Below are positions 20,052 to 28,645 of a stretch of DNA of 64,000 nucleotides, piece by piece. The stretch is from assembly GCA_903859215.1 (NCBI GenBank), contig CAIOLW010000241.1, forward strand, positions 1 through 64,000, read 5' to 3'. The position numbers and the translations under genes were made by a program. Within the stretch, counting starts at the first letter, position 1. Every line of letters begins with the position of its first letter. This DNA comes from an uncultured bacterium. Lineage in GTDB: Bacteria > Krumholzibacteriota > Krumholzibacteriia > LZORAL124-64-63. The notes beneath the pieces were generated by a model. The model did no database searches. It had not been told where the DNA came from and saw only the letters and a list, made by a program, of their open reading frames with translations.

Positions 20052-22953
20052 GGACGCACACCTCCTCCATCACCTGTCGGATCGTCGTGCCCAGCCTCTC
20101 GCGGTCCAGTTTCACTTCGTAGGCGTTGACCCCGGCCGCCAGTCCGGCAGCGCGACTCGCCTCGGACATGAGCGACGTCACCGCCACCACCGGCAGGTGG
20201 GCATGGCGTTCCGATGCCCGGATGTGCCGAGTCAACTCCAGGCCGTCCATCAGCGGCATCTCGATGTCGGTCACGACGAGATCGTAGTCCTCGGGGTGCT
20301 CCGAGAGCAGCCGCCAGGCTTCGCGACCGTCGCATACGGCCGTGACCGAGGCGCCGAGCGCCTCGATGTAGTTCTTCTCTACCGCCCGGAAGAACGACGT
20401 GTCTTCGGCCAGGAGCACGCGCGTGCGTTCCAGCGCCGGCGCCCTGTGACCATCGCTCCGGTAGAGTTCCGGTTCGGCCGCCTCGAACAATCCGTGGATA
20501 TCAAGGAACACGGTCAGGTTGCCGTCGATCATCCCCGAACCGAGGATGCCCGCTCCGCGCAGGTTGTCCCGGTCGATCTCCACGCGCGTCGACACGACGT
20601 CGTCGCACTCCCAGGCGATGATCCCCAACGGGTGTTTCACCAGTTTCGGGATGATCACGTAGACCTCTCGCGGCTCCGCCGTCGGCGCCCGCACCGGCAG
20701 GAAGTCGTGCAGCCGTACCAGTCGCAGCGAGCCGTCCTGGAACTTGAGGTATTCGTGGCCACCCGCGTTCTGGATGTCCCCTGCGGTTACGCGTTCGATA
20801 CGGGAGATCATCGCGAGGTTGAGCGCGAAGTGCTCGCCGTCCGGCGCATTGCGGAACAGCAGCAGCGTCTGGCTCTCCGTGCGATCGAGATAGCTGTCCG
20901 AGCGGTCGTCCGCGGACGCCGCCTGCACGGCATCGGTGAACCGCAGCCCGCCCAGGTCCGCGATCGCGGGCACGTCCAGGATCATTGCGACCGACCCGTC
21001 GCCCATGATCGTCGCGCCCGCGTAGCACCGTGAATCCTTCAACGAGGGCGGCAACTGCTTGACGACGATTTCCTCGCTGTCCAGCACCTCGTCGACAACC
21101 AGGCCGTACCGGTTGCTGCCCACCTTCAGCACCGCCACGTAGACCGCGGGGCGCGCGGCGCCTTCGGCGCGTTCCAGTCCGAGCAGGGTGGACAACCTCA
21201 CCAGCGGCAGCAGGTGGCCGCGCAGGCGCAGCACTTCCGCGTCCTGCACGTGTTCGATGCGCTGGTCGTCGCGGCCTTCCCGCAACCGGACCAGCTCGTC
21301 GAGGCTGACCTGCGGGATCGCGAATCGACGGCCGCAGGCACGCACCAGCAGGGACGGGATGATCGCCAGCGTCAGGGGCAGTTTCAGGCGCGTGCGCGTG
21401 CCGACCCCCACCTGGCTGTCGATGTCGATGCTGCCGCCCAGGCTTTCGATATTCGTGCGCACGACGTCCATGCCGACGCCGCGGCCCGAGATGTCGCTGA
21501 CCTTCTCGGCCGTCGAGAAGCCCGGCGCGAAGATGAGCAGCACCACTTCGCGATCGTCCAGCCTCGCCGCCTGTTCGGCGGTCAACATCCCCTTTTCAAC
21601 CGCCTTTTCGCGGATGCGGACCGGGTCGATGCCGCGGCCGTCGTCGCGGATCTCGACGTTGACCTGACCGCCCTCGTGGAACGCGCGCACTTCGATCCGG
21701 CCGCATCGCGGCTTGCCCGCGGCTTCGCGCGCCGCGGTCTCCTCGAGACCGTGGTCCAGCGAGTTGCGCAGGAGGTGGTTGAGCGGGTCCGAGAGCGCCT
21801 CGACGATCGACTTGTCCAGTTCCACCTCGCCGCCGGTCACGACGAGGTCGATCTCCTTGCCCGTCTGGCGCGCCAACTGGCGCACCTGTCGCGGCAGCTT
21901 GCCGAAGAGCGCCTCCAGGGACTGGAGGCGTGTACGCATGATGTTTTCCTGGAGATTCGTCGTTACGGCGTCAAGGTTCACCATCGTCGCGTTCATGCCC
22001 GGCAGTTCGCTGAGCCGCGCCGGCAGCGCCAGGCTGATCCGCGCCGACATGTCGTCCAGAATGCGCTCGACGCGGTCCGCCTGGCGCCGCGCGCCGTCGT
22101 CGGTGGACGAACCGTCTGCGCTCCCGAGCGCCACTCGCAGGCTCACGCGCGCATCCTCGACGGCGCTGCGCGTTGCACTCAGAACCTGGTCCCCGGCAGC
22201 CGTCTCGCTGAATTTCCTGTCCAGGGCCTGCAGAAGCTGGTTGCGGGCGAGGACCAGTTCTCCGGCCAGGTTCATCAGCCGGTTGAGCAGGTCCACCTTC
22301 ACCCGCAGGACATCCGACGCGCCACCGCGCACGAGGCCCGCCGATGCCGCACCCGCGCCGCCGTCGGACGCAGCGACCTCGACCGACGCTGCCGCCTCCG
22401 GATCCGGCCGCGTTGCGCCCGTAGGCGAAACCGCATCGATCGCAACACAGGCAGCCACATCAAGGTCTGCCCCACCTGCGGCCGGTGCCGCCTTGCGCAA
22501 GGGCAGGTAGCCCGAGCGACGTGGCTCGGTCGTGATCCCTTCCGGTGCCGCCACCGCGGCCGTCTCGGCGTTCAGGAACGGCTCAAGTCGCTGGTAGACG
22601 CTCGAAGCATCCACCTCCGCACAATGGGCGAGGTCCCCAAGCATGGCGCGGACCCGGTCCGTGCCGTCCAGGAGCACATCCACCATCGCCGGCGTCACGT
22701 CCAGTTTCCGGGAGCGCACCTTCATCAGGACGCTCTCCATGGCGTGCGCCAGCGCCTGGACGGGCGCGATCCCCAGGAAACCGCAACCGCCCTTGATGCT
22801 GTGGATCCCGCGGAAGATCCGGTTCACCAGTTCCAGCGCTTCCTCTGCGGGCACACCCTTTTCGAGGGCCAGGAGGTCGGGCTCCATCGCGTTGAGGTGG
22901 TCCTGCGACTCGACCACGAGCTCTTCGAGCAATTGACGATCGTCCAGGTCCAT
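20044..22953 (-). CDS. cheA: Hybrid chemotaxis histidine kinase CheA (Hpt, HATPase, two CheW-like domains, REC)
   Basis: FRGIHSIKGGCGFLG; LSDPLNHLLRNSLDHGLE; SDISGRGVGMDVVRTNIESLGGSIDIDSQVG; C-terminal RVLLAEDTSFFR...VVTDIEMPLMDGLELT. Start chosen at MDLDD; the longer ORF N-terminus is rejected. Confidence 0.94.
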   Translation of the reverse strand: MDLDDRQLLEELVVESQDHLNAMEPDLLALEKGVPAEEALELVNRIFRGIHSIKGGCGFLGIAPVQALAHAMESVLMKVRSRKLDVTPAMVDVLLDGTDRVRAMLGDLAHCAEVDASSVYQRLEPFLNAETAAVAAPEGITTEPRRSGYLPLRKAAPAAGGADLDVAACVAIDAVSPTGATRPDPEAAASVEVAASDGGAGAASAGLVRGGASDVLRVKVDLLNRLMNLAGELVLARNQLLQALDRKFSETAAGDQVLSATRSAVEDARVSLRVALGSADGSSTDDGARRQADRVERILDDMSARISLALPARLSELPGMNATMVNLDAVTTNLQENIMRTRLQSLEALFGKLPRQVRQLARQTGKEIDLVVTGGEVELDKSIVEALSDPLNHLLRNSLDHGLEETAAREAAGKPRCGRIEVRAFHEGGQVNVEIRDDGRGIDPVRIREKAVEKGMLTAEQAARLDDREVVLLIFAPGFSTAEKVSDISGRGVGMDVVRTNIESLGGSIDIDSQVGVGTRTRLKLPLTLAIIPSLLVRACGRRFAIPQVSLDELVRLREGRDDQRIEHVQDAEVLRLRGHLLPLVRLSTLLGLERAEGAARPAVYVAVLKVGSNRYGLVVDEVLDSEEIVVKQLPPSLKDSRCYAGATIMGDGSVAMILDVPAIADLGGLRFTDAVQAASADDRSDSYLDRTESQTLLLFRNAPDGEHFALNLAMISRIERVTAGDIQNAGGHEYLKFQDGSLRLVRLHDFLPVRAPTAEPREVYVIIPKLVKHPLGIIAWECDDVVSTRVEIDRDNLRGAGILGSGMIDGNLTVFLDIHGLFEAAEPELYRSDGHRAPALERTRVLLAEDTSFFRAVEKNYIEALGASVTAVCDGREAWRLLSEHPEDYDLVVTDIEMPLMDGLELTRHIRASERHAHLPVVAVTSLMSEASRAAGLAAGVNAYEVKLDRERLGTTIRQVMEEVCVHA

Positions 22954-23064
22954 ATGCGCTTGGCCTTTCGCGGCTTTGGCCGATTGGACGCCGAACAAAC
23001 GGCGCCACGACTGGTCCGTACCGCCCCTGATTCGGGCGGCGGCACCGCGACTTGAAGCAATTAT

Positions 23065-23094
23065 CGGGAATGACGGGGAATGATGGGGAATGAT
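23065..23094. repeat. 10-bp direct repeat, three copies, upstream of cheA
   Basis: CGGGAATGAC-GGGGAATGAT-GGGGAATGAT between coaX and cheA. Confidence 0.9.
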
Positions 23095-23099
23095 CGGAA

Positions 23100-23870
23100 T
23101 CAGCAGAGCCCGGCCAGCAGGGCGGCTCCACGGAGGGTCCACTGGGGGTCGCGGAAACGCCCCGGCCGGTCCAGGAAACCGCCCAGGCCGCCGGTCAGCA
23201 CGACCGGCAGGGCGCCATGGACTGCCTGGAGGCCGTCGATCAGCGCCTCGATGCCGCCCCGGCCCGCGTGGAAGGCCCCGGCGGACATGGCGGCAGCCGT
23301 GTCCGCGCCGGCAACCAGTGGAACTTCCCCAAACGGTACGGGGGCCAATCGCGCCGCCCGGCGGCCGAGCTGCTCGAGCGCGAACGCCATCCCCGGGGCG
23401 ATGACCCCGCCGACAAACACGCCGTCGATGAGCACATCCACGGTCGTGGCGGTGCCTGCATCGACGACCAGGGCGGAACGGAGCCCGGCGCCGACAGCCG
23501 CCGCCACGTTGCACAATCGGTCGGCCCCGGTTGCCGCGACATCGGCCAAAGCATGGCGGAACGGCAGGGACGACATGTGGCCGACGCGGCGCAGGTCGGG
23601 AACGATGCCATCGAGCAGGCCATCGACGCGCGGGACGACCGACACCAGGACCAGCGGCACAGCCGAATGAGAGGCCAGCATCGCCGTCGCCTCGCGCCGG
23701 AACGGCTCTTCCTCATTCGCACCCGGGCTCGGGGTTGCCAGCCGGCCGATTCCCCGCAGTGCCGGCGCAGCCTGCCAAACCCCGTCCGCGAGCCGGGGCA
23801 GGCGGTCTTCCGCCATCCACGCCGCGAACCGCACATGCGTGTTCCCGATGTCAGCGATCACCGCCAACAT
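23100..23870 (-). CDS. coaX: Type III pantothenate kinase
   Basis: MLAVIADIGNTHVRFAAW, GADRLCNVAAAV, LVVDAGTATTVDVL, GGVIAPGMAFALEQL, VVLTGG. Confidence 0.93.
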   Translation of the reverse strand: MLAVIADIGNTHVRFAAWMAEDRLPRLADGVWQAAPALRGIGRLATPSPGANEEEPFRREATAMLASHSAVPLVLVSVVPRVDGLLDGIVPDLRRVGHMSSLPFRHALADVAATGADRLCNVAAAVGAGLRSALVVDAGTATTVDVLIDGVFVGGVIAPGMAFALEQLGRRAARLAPVPFGEVPLVAGADTAAAMSAGAFHAGRGGIEALIDGLQAVHGALPVVLTGGLGGFLDRPGRFRDPQWTLRGAALLAGLC

Positions 23871-24795
23871 GCTCTCCTCCTTCGCTGCCTTCGACGGCGG
23901 GCAGGATGTGGACGTCCCCGACGCGCACGCTCTCGACCTGTTTGCTCCCGTCCGGCAGTTCCCGTTCCACCAGCAGCGCACCCTGGTCGTCGATGCCGAC
24001 GGCGCGCCCCCGGATCTCGCCCTGGCGCGTCGCCAGCCGCACGCGCTGCCCCAGCAGGCAATCGAGCAGCGCCAGCGCCGGGCGGTACGAATCCCAGCCC
24101 TCGTCGCAGAAACGGTCCAACTCCGCCTCGACGCGCCCGAGCAGGCGCGCGCACAATTCCCCGAGCCGCGGCACGCGGCCGCCCTCGGCCGCGACGCTGG
24201 TGGCGCCGTCCCGCAGCGCCCACGGCAACTCGTGCCGCCCGGCGGTGAGGTTCAGGCCCAGCCCCGCGACAACCTGCGCGCCCTCGCCCGGCCCGGCCCG
24301 CTCGATGAGGATGCCGCCGAGCTTGCGCCGGTCCACCACGATGTCGTTCGGCCACTTCAGGCGGGCGTCCAGCCGCTCGCCTTCGCGCAGCACCAGCGCC
24401 GTCATCAGCCCGAGCCACACCGAGAATCCCCGGCTGAACACGGCCCGATGCCGCGGCACCGAGACCGACAGGTGCAGCCCCCCGCAGTCCACCCACTGCC
24501 GACCCTGACGCCCGCGACCAGCTGTCTGGCGGCGGGCGACGACGACCGTGCCCGGCTTCAACTCCTGAACGGGGACCTGCCGTGAGCGCGCCTGCGCCAC
24601 CCAGCCCCAGCCGTCCCAGCGGCAGAGCCGCCCCACGGCGTCCTCCCCGCGGCCGCGCAGGAAGTCGTTCGTGCTGCCGACCTCGTCCAGCAGGTACAAC
24701 TGCCCGCCGTCCCGCGTGAACCGCGGGCCCGGCAGGAACGCATCCAGCCCGAACCAGTCCCGGTCGATCGGGCCGCTGCCGCTGCGCAGCTTCAC
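23851..24795 (-). CDS. birA: Biotin--[acetyl-CoA-carboxylase] ligase
   Basis: VVARRQTAGRGRQGRQWVDCGGLHLSV, LKWPNDIVVDRRKLGGILIE, GLGLNLT; GTG start overlapping nadC stop. Confidence 0.92.
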   Translation of the reverse strand: MKLRSGSGPIDRDWFGLDAFLPGPRFTRDGGQLYLLDEVGSTNDFLRGRGEDAVGRLCRWDGWGWVAQARSRQVPVQELKPGTVVVARRQTAGRGRQGRQWVDCGGLHLSVSVPRHRAVFSRGFSVWLGLMTALVLREGERLDARLKWPNDIVVDRRKLGGILIERAGPGEGAQVVAGLGLNLTAGRHELPWALRDGATSVAAEGGRVPRLGELCARLLGRVEAELDRFCDEGWDSYRPALALLDCLLGQRVRLATRQGEIRGRAVGIDDQGALLVERELPDGSKQVESVRVGDVHILPAVEGSEGGEHVGGDR

Positions 24796-25676
24796 GCGCC
24801 GCCCCGCAGGTCGAAATCCATCCCGATGTCGAGCGCCGGCGCTGAATGGGTCAACCGGCCCACCGACACCGCATCGACCCCCGTGCGCGCATGGGCGCCG
24901 ATCGTGTCCAGCGTCACGTTCCCGGAAACCTCGAGCTTGGTCGCCGGCGCGACGGCGGCGCGCGCCGCGACGGCCGCCGCCACGTCCGCAACGGTGAAAT
25001 TGTCCAGCATGATCCACTCCACCCCGAGCGGGAGCACGGCTGCCAGTTGCGCAGGCGTGTCGACCTCGACCTCGATCGCGAGCAGCGGGAACGTGTCGCG
25101 GGCGCGCGCCACCATCGCCGCGATCGCATCGCCCGAGGCCCAATGGTTGTCCTTCAGCAGCACGCGATCGTACAGGCCGAGCCGGTGATTGTCCCCGCCG
25201 CCGCACCGGACAGCGTACTTCGCCAGCGCCCGGTAGCCGGGCAGCGTCTTGCGCGTGTCCAGGACGCGGCAGTCCGTACCGCCGGCCGCCGCGACAAAGC
25301 GCGCCGTCAGCGTCGCGATGCCCCCGAGGTGCTGGATGAAGTTCAGCGCCGTGCGCTCGCCCGTCAGCAGCGACGCAGCCGGCCCCGACAGCCGGACCAG
25401 TTCCCGGCCCGCCGCCACGGCCGAGCCGTCGGCCACGAGCACCTCGACATCCACGTCCGGGTCCAGCGCGCCGTAGACGCGCGCCACCAGCGAAAGCCCA
25501 GCGACAACGCCCGCCTGTCGCGCCACAAGCGCACCCGTGGCGCGGGTGCCGGGCGCGACAGCCACCGCCGTGCTGACGTCGCCGGAGCCGACATCCTCGC
25601 GCAGGCTCTGCCGGACCAGCTCGTCCAGCCACTCACCGCCGGGGAACCCCGGCGCCTCGCCCTGACCGCGCACCAT
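24792..25676 (-). CDS. nadC: Nicotinate-nucleotide pyrophosphorylase (carboxylating)
   Basis: EDVGSGDVSTA, ALNFIQHLGGIATLTARFV, DTRKTLPGYRALAKYAVRCGGGDNHRLGLYDRVLLKDNH; TGATG junction with uvrB. Confidence 0.95.
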   Translation of the reverse strand: MVRGQGEAPGFPGGEWLDELVRQSLREDVGSGDVSTAVAVAPGTRATGALVARQAGVVAGLSLVARVYGALDPDVDVEVLVADGSAVAAGRELVRLSGPAASLLTGERTALNFIQHLGGIATLTARFVAAAGGTDCRVLDTRKTLPGYRALAKYAVRCGGGDNHRLGLYDRVLLKDNHWASGDAIAAMVARARDTFPLLAIEVEVDTPAQLAAVLPLGVEWIMLDNFTVADVAAAVAARAAVAPATKLEVSGNVTLDTIGAHARTGVDAVSVGRLTHSAPALDIGMDFDLRGGA

Positions 25677-27691
25677 CACTCGGCCTCCCGCCCTTCCAGT
25701 CCCCACTGCGCCTGCAGGTCCTCGAGGCGGTCGCGCAGCGCCGCCGCCTTCTCGAATTCCAACGCCTCGGCCGCTGCCAGCATCTCGTCCTCGAGCAGGT
25801 CCGCGAGGTCACGCGGCGACAGCGACCGTGAGGCGAGCTCAGCCGGGGACATCCCGCCGCGCGGCGCCGGCGCCTGCGGGCGGTCACTGGCCGCCGCCGT
25901 CGCCTGCAGGATCTCGGCGCGTGACTTGGTGATGGTCCGCGGCACGATCCCGTGCTCGCGGTTCCAGTCCATCTGGCGCAGGCGCCTTCTCTGCGTCTCG
26001 GCGATCGCGGCCGCCATCGACCGCGTGATGCGGTCGGCGTACATGATGACCTCGCCGTTGATGTTGCGCGCCGCGCGCCCGGACGTCTGGATCAGCGACC
26101 GCTCCGACCGGAGGAATCCCTCGCGGTCGGCGTCCAGGATCGCCACGAGCGACACTTCCGGAAGATCGAGCCCCTCGCGCAGCAGGTTGACGCCGACGAG
26201 CACGTCGGATTCCCCCAGTCGCAGGTTGCGCACGATCTCGATCCGGTCCAGTGCGTTGATGTCCGAGTGCAGGTACGCCACCTTGACGCCCGCCTGGCCC
26301 AGGTAGTCGGTCAGGTCCTCGGACATCTTCTTCGTCAGCGTCGTCACCAGCACGCGCTCGCCACGGGCGACCACGACCCGGATGCGCTCGAGCAGGTCGT
26401 CCACCTGGCCGCTCACCGGGCAGACCGTGATCGGCGGGTCCACGAGCCCCGTCGGCCGGATGACCTGCTCGACGACCTCGCCACCGCACTTCGCCAGTTC
26501 GTAGTCGGCCGGCGTGGCCGAGACGAAGATCGTGCTCGGCATCAGGTTTTCGAACTCGGCGAACAGCAGCGGCCGGTTGTCCAGCGCGCTCGGCAGCCGG
26601 AACCCGTGTTCGACCAGGTTCAGCTTCCGCGAGCGGTCGCCCTGGTACATGGCGCCGATCTGCGGAATGGTCGCATGCGACTCGTCGATCACCAGGACGA
26701 ACTCCGGCGGGAAGTAGTCCATCAGGCACGCGGGCCGTTCGCCGACGCCGCGGCCGTCGAAGTAGCGCGAGTAGTTCTCCACGCCCGCGCAGTGCCCGAT
26801 CTGCTGGATCATCTCCATGTCGTACCGCGTGCGCGAGGCCAGGCGCTGCGCCTCGAGAACGCGTCCCGCCTTGTCCAGTTCGTGCAGGCGGTCCTCCAGG
26901 TCACGGGCAATGGCATCCACCACTGCGCCCGTGCCGCCCTTCTCGGCCACGAACTGCGTCGCGGGGTAGATGGCCGCCTCGCCGACCGATTCAAGGGCGC
27001 GCCCGGTCAACGGTTCGACCCAGGTCAGGGACTCGATCTCGTCGCCGAAGAACTCCACCCGCAGCACCCGTTCCTCGAACGCCGCGCGCACTTCGACCGT
27101 GTCACCGCGGACGCGGAATGAACCGAACCCCGTCTCGTGGTCGTTGCGCGCGTACTGGATCGCGACCAGGTCAGACAGCAATTCGTCGCGGTCGCGCACC
27201 TGGCCGCGGGCCAGCGCAATGATGCTCTCGCGAAACGTCTTCGGATTGCCCACGCCGTAGATCGCCGACACGCTGGCCACGACGATGACATCGCGCCGCG
27301 TCAGCAGGCTGGAAGTCGCCCGCAGCCGCAACCGCTCGATCTCGTCGTTGATGCTCGTGTCCTTCTCGATGTACGTGTTCGTGGCGGGGATGAACGCCTC
27401 GGGCTGGTAGTAGTCGTAGTATGAGATGAAGTACTCGACGGCATTGTCCGGGAAGAAACCCTTGAGCTCGCCGTAGAGCTGGGCCGCCAGCGTCTTGTTG
27501 TGGCTGAAGACCAGCGCGGGCCGGTCGAGCTGGGCGATCACGTTGGCGATGGTGAAAGTCTTGCCCGACCCGGTTACGCCGAGCAGGGTCTGGCATCGTT
27601 TGCCCGCGCGGGCGCCCGCCACGAGCGACGTGATCGCCGACGGTTGGTCACCTGTCGGCGCGAACGGCGCCACCAGCCGGAACAGGCCCAC
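25676..27691 (-). CDS. uvrB: Excinuclease ABC subunit B
   Basis: LLGVTGSGKTFTIANVI, EYFISYYDYYQPEAFIPATNTYIEKD, VLVGVNLLREGLDLPEVSLVAILDADREGFLRSERSLIQTSGRAARN; UVR motif. Confidence 0.98.
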   Translation of the reverse strand: MGLFRLVAPFAPTGDQPSAITSLVAGARAGKRCQTLLGVTGSGKTFTIANVIAQLDRPALVFSHNKTLAAQLYGELKGFFPDNAVEYFISYYDYYQPEAFIPATNTYIEKDTSINDEIERLRLRATSSLLTRRDVIVVASVSAIYGVGNPKTFRESIIALARGQVRDRDELLSDLVAIQYARNDHETGFGSFRVRGDTVEVRAAFEERVLRVEFFGDEIESLTWVEPLTGRALESVGEAAIYPATQFVAEKGGTGAVVDAIARDLEDRLHELDKAGRVLEAQRLASRTRYDMEMIQQIGHCAGVENYSRYFDGRGVGERPACLMDYFPPEFVLVIDESHATIPQIGAMYQGDRSRKLNLVEHGFRLPSALDNRPLLFAEFENLMPSTIFVSATPADYELAKCGGEVVEQVIRPTGLVDPPITVCPVSGQVDDLLERIRVVVARGERVLVTTLTKKMSEDLTDYLGQAGVKVAYLHSDINALDRIEIVRNLRLGESDVLVGVNLLREGLDLPEVSLVAILDADREGFLRSERSLIQTSGRAARNINGEVIMYADRITRSMAAAIAETQRRRLRQMDWNREHGIVPRTITKSRAEILQATAAASDRPQAPAPRGGMSPAELASRSLSPRDLADLLEDEMLAAAEALEFEKAAALRDRLEDLQAQWGLEGREAE

Positions 27692-27706
27692 GATTCCCCC
27701 AGCGGT

Positions 27707-28609
27707 TCAAGGCAATGCAGGCGGTTCCACCGCCGTGAGATCGACGGTCACCTCGCCGCCTCCGGGAGGCGCCACCAGGACTCTCGGCCGTCCGTTGACC
27801 GTCAGCGCGACACCCTGGACTGTCCCCAGGCGCAGGCTGACCCGGCTCACGGCGCCCCAGCAGACCACCGCGCCGCCGCCGGCCATCGCGTAGGCGCGAC
27901 CCGACTCGACCCCCGCCGCCGGCAGGGTGTCGAAGGCGGCCGTCGCCCAGGCAACCTCGGTGAAAGCAGCCTCGCCGTCCTTCTGGACGGACAGCGGCAC
28001 CGGAGCCGCGGCGACGAGCTTCACGACCAGCGGCCACGTCGACCCACCCTCGAAGTCCAGCCCGCCAGCGGAGCCGGCCGGGTTGTCGCCCGCCGTCGCG
28101 GCGACGGAGACACCCCCCGCCCCGGCGGCCGGATTCCCGCCTGCCGGGATGTCGGCGACCGTCGCCAGGCTGGCCGTGTCCGCCTGCAGCTTCGCGGGCT
28201 CCTGGCCGTCCCCGTCGTTCTTCATCAGCAGAACGGCCGCGAGAGCCAGGCCGCAGACGACCACCGCGCCGGCGACGATCCGCCCCCACGGCACGCCCAG
28301 TCGCTTGATCTTGACGCTCTCCGGCCGCTGGACGGGCGTCACGGCCGGTCGCGGCGCCTCGCCGTCCTGACGGTCCAGCAGGGCAAGCACTTCTTCAACC
28401 GGAAGACCCAGTTCCTTGGCGCACGAGCGCAGGAAGCTTCGCGCGTAGAGCGGTCCCGACAGTCGATGGAACTCGTCCGCCTCCAGCGCGGCCAGCATGC
28501 TGGACGGGATCTTCGTTCGCTCCGACATGTCGTCGAGCGTCCACCCGCGTTGCCGGCGCGCCGCCGCGACCATCGCGCCGGGCGACTTGTCAGCTTCGTA
28601 TTCGGACAT
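27707..28609 (-). CDS. RodZ-like HTH protein with single TM and C-terminal DUF4115-like domain
   Basis: MVAAARRQRGWTLDDMSERTKIPSSMLAALEADEFHRLSGPLYARSFLRSCAKELGL; central TM; C-terminal DUF4115-like segment. Confidence 0.78.
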   Translation of the reverse strand: MSEYEADKSPGAMVAAARRQRGWTLDDMSERTKIPSSMLAALEADEFHRLSGPLYARSFLRSCAKELGLPVEEVLALLDRQDGEAPRPAVTPVQRPESVKIKRLGVPWGRIVAGAVVVCGLALAAVLLMKNDGDGQEPAKLQADTASLATVADIPAGGNPAAGAGGVSVAATAGDNPAGSAGGLDFEGGSTWPLVVKLVAAAPVPLSVQKDGEAAFTEVAWATAAFDTLPAAGVESGRAYAMAGGGAVVCWGAVSRVSLRLGTVQGVALTVNGRPRVLVAPPGGGEVTVDLTAVEPPALP

Positions 28610-28645
28610 CGATGCCTCCGCGCCGCACAGGGGCCGGCCGGTTGC

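Noticed and set aside
18277-21033. 918-aa plus-strand ORF
   Set aside because: Antisense to the MCP, cheW and cheA genes.
22954-23514. N-terminal extension of the CheA ORF
   Set aside because: Low-complexity translation that overlaps coaX and crosses the 10-bp repeats; true start is MDLDDRQLLEEL at 22953.
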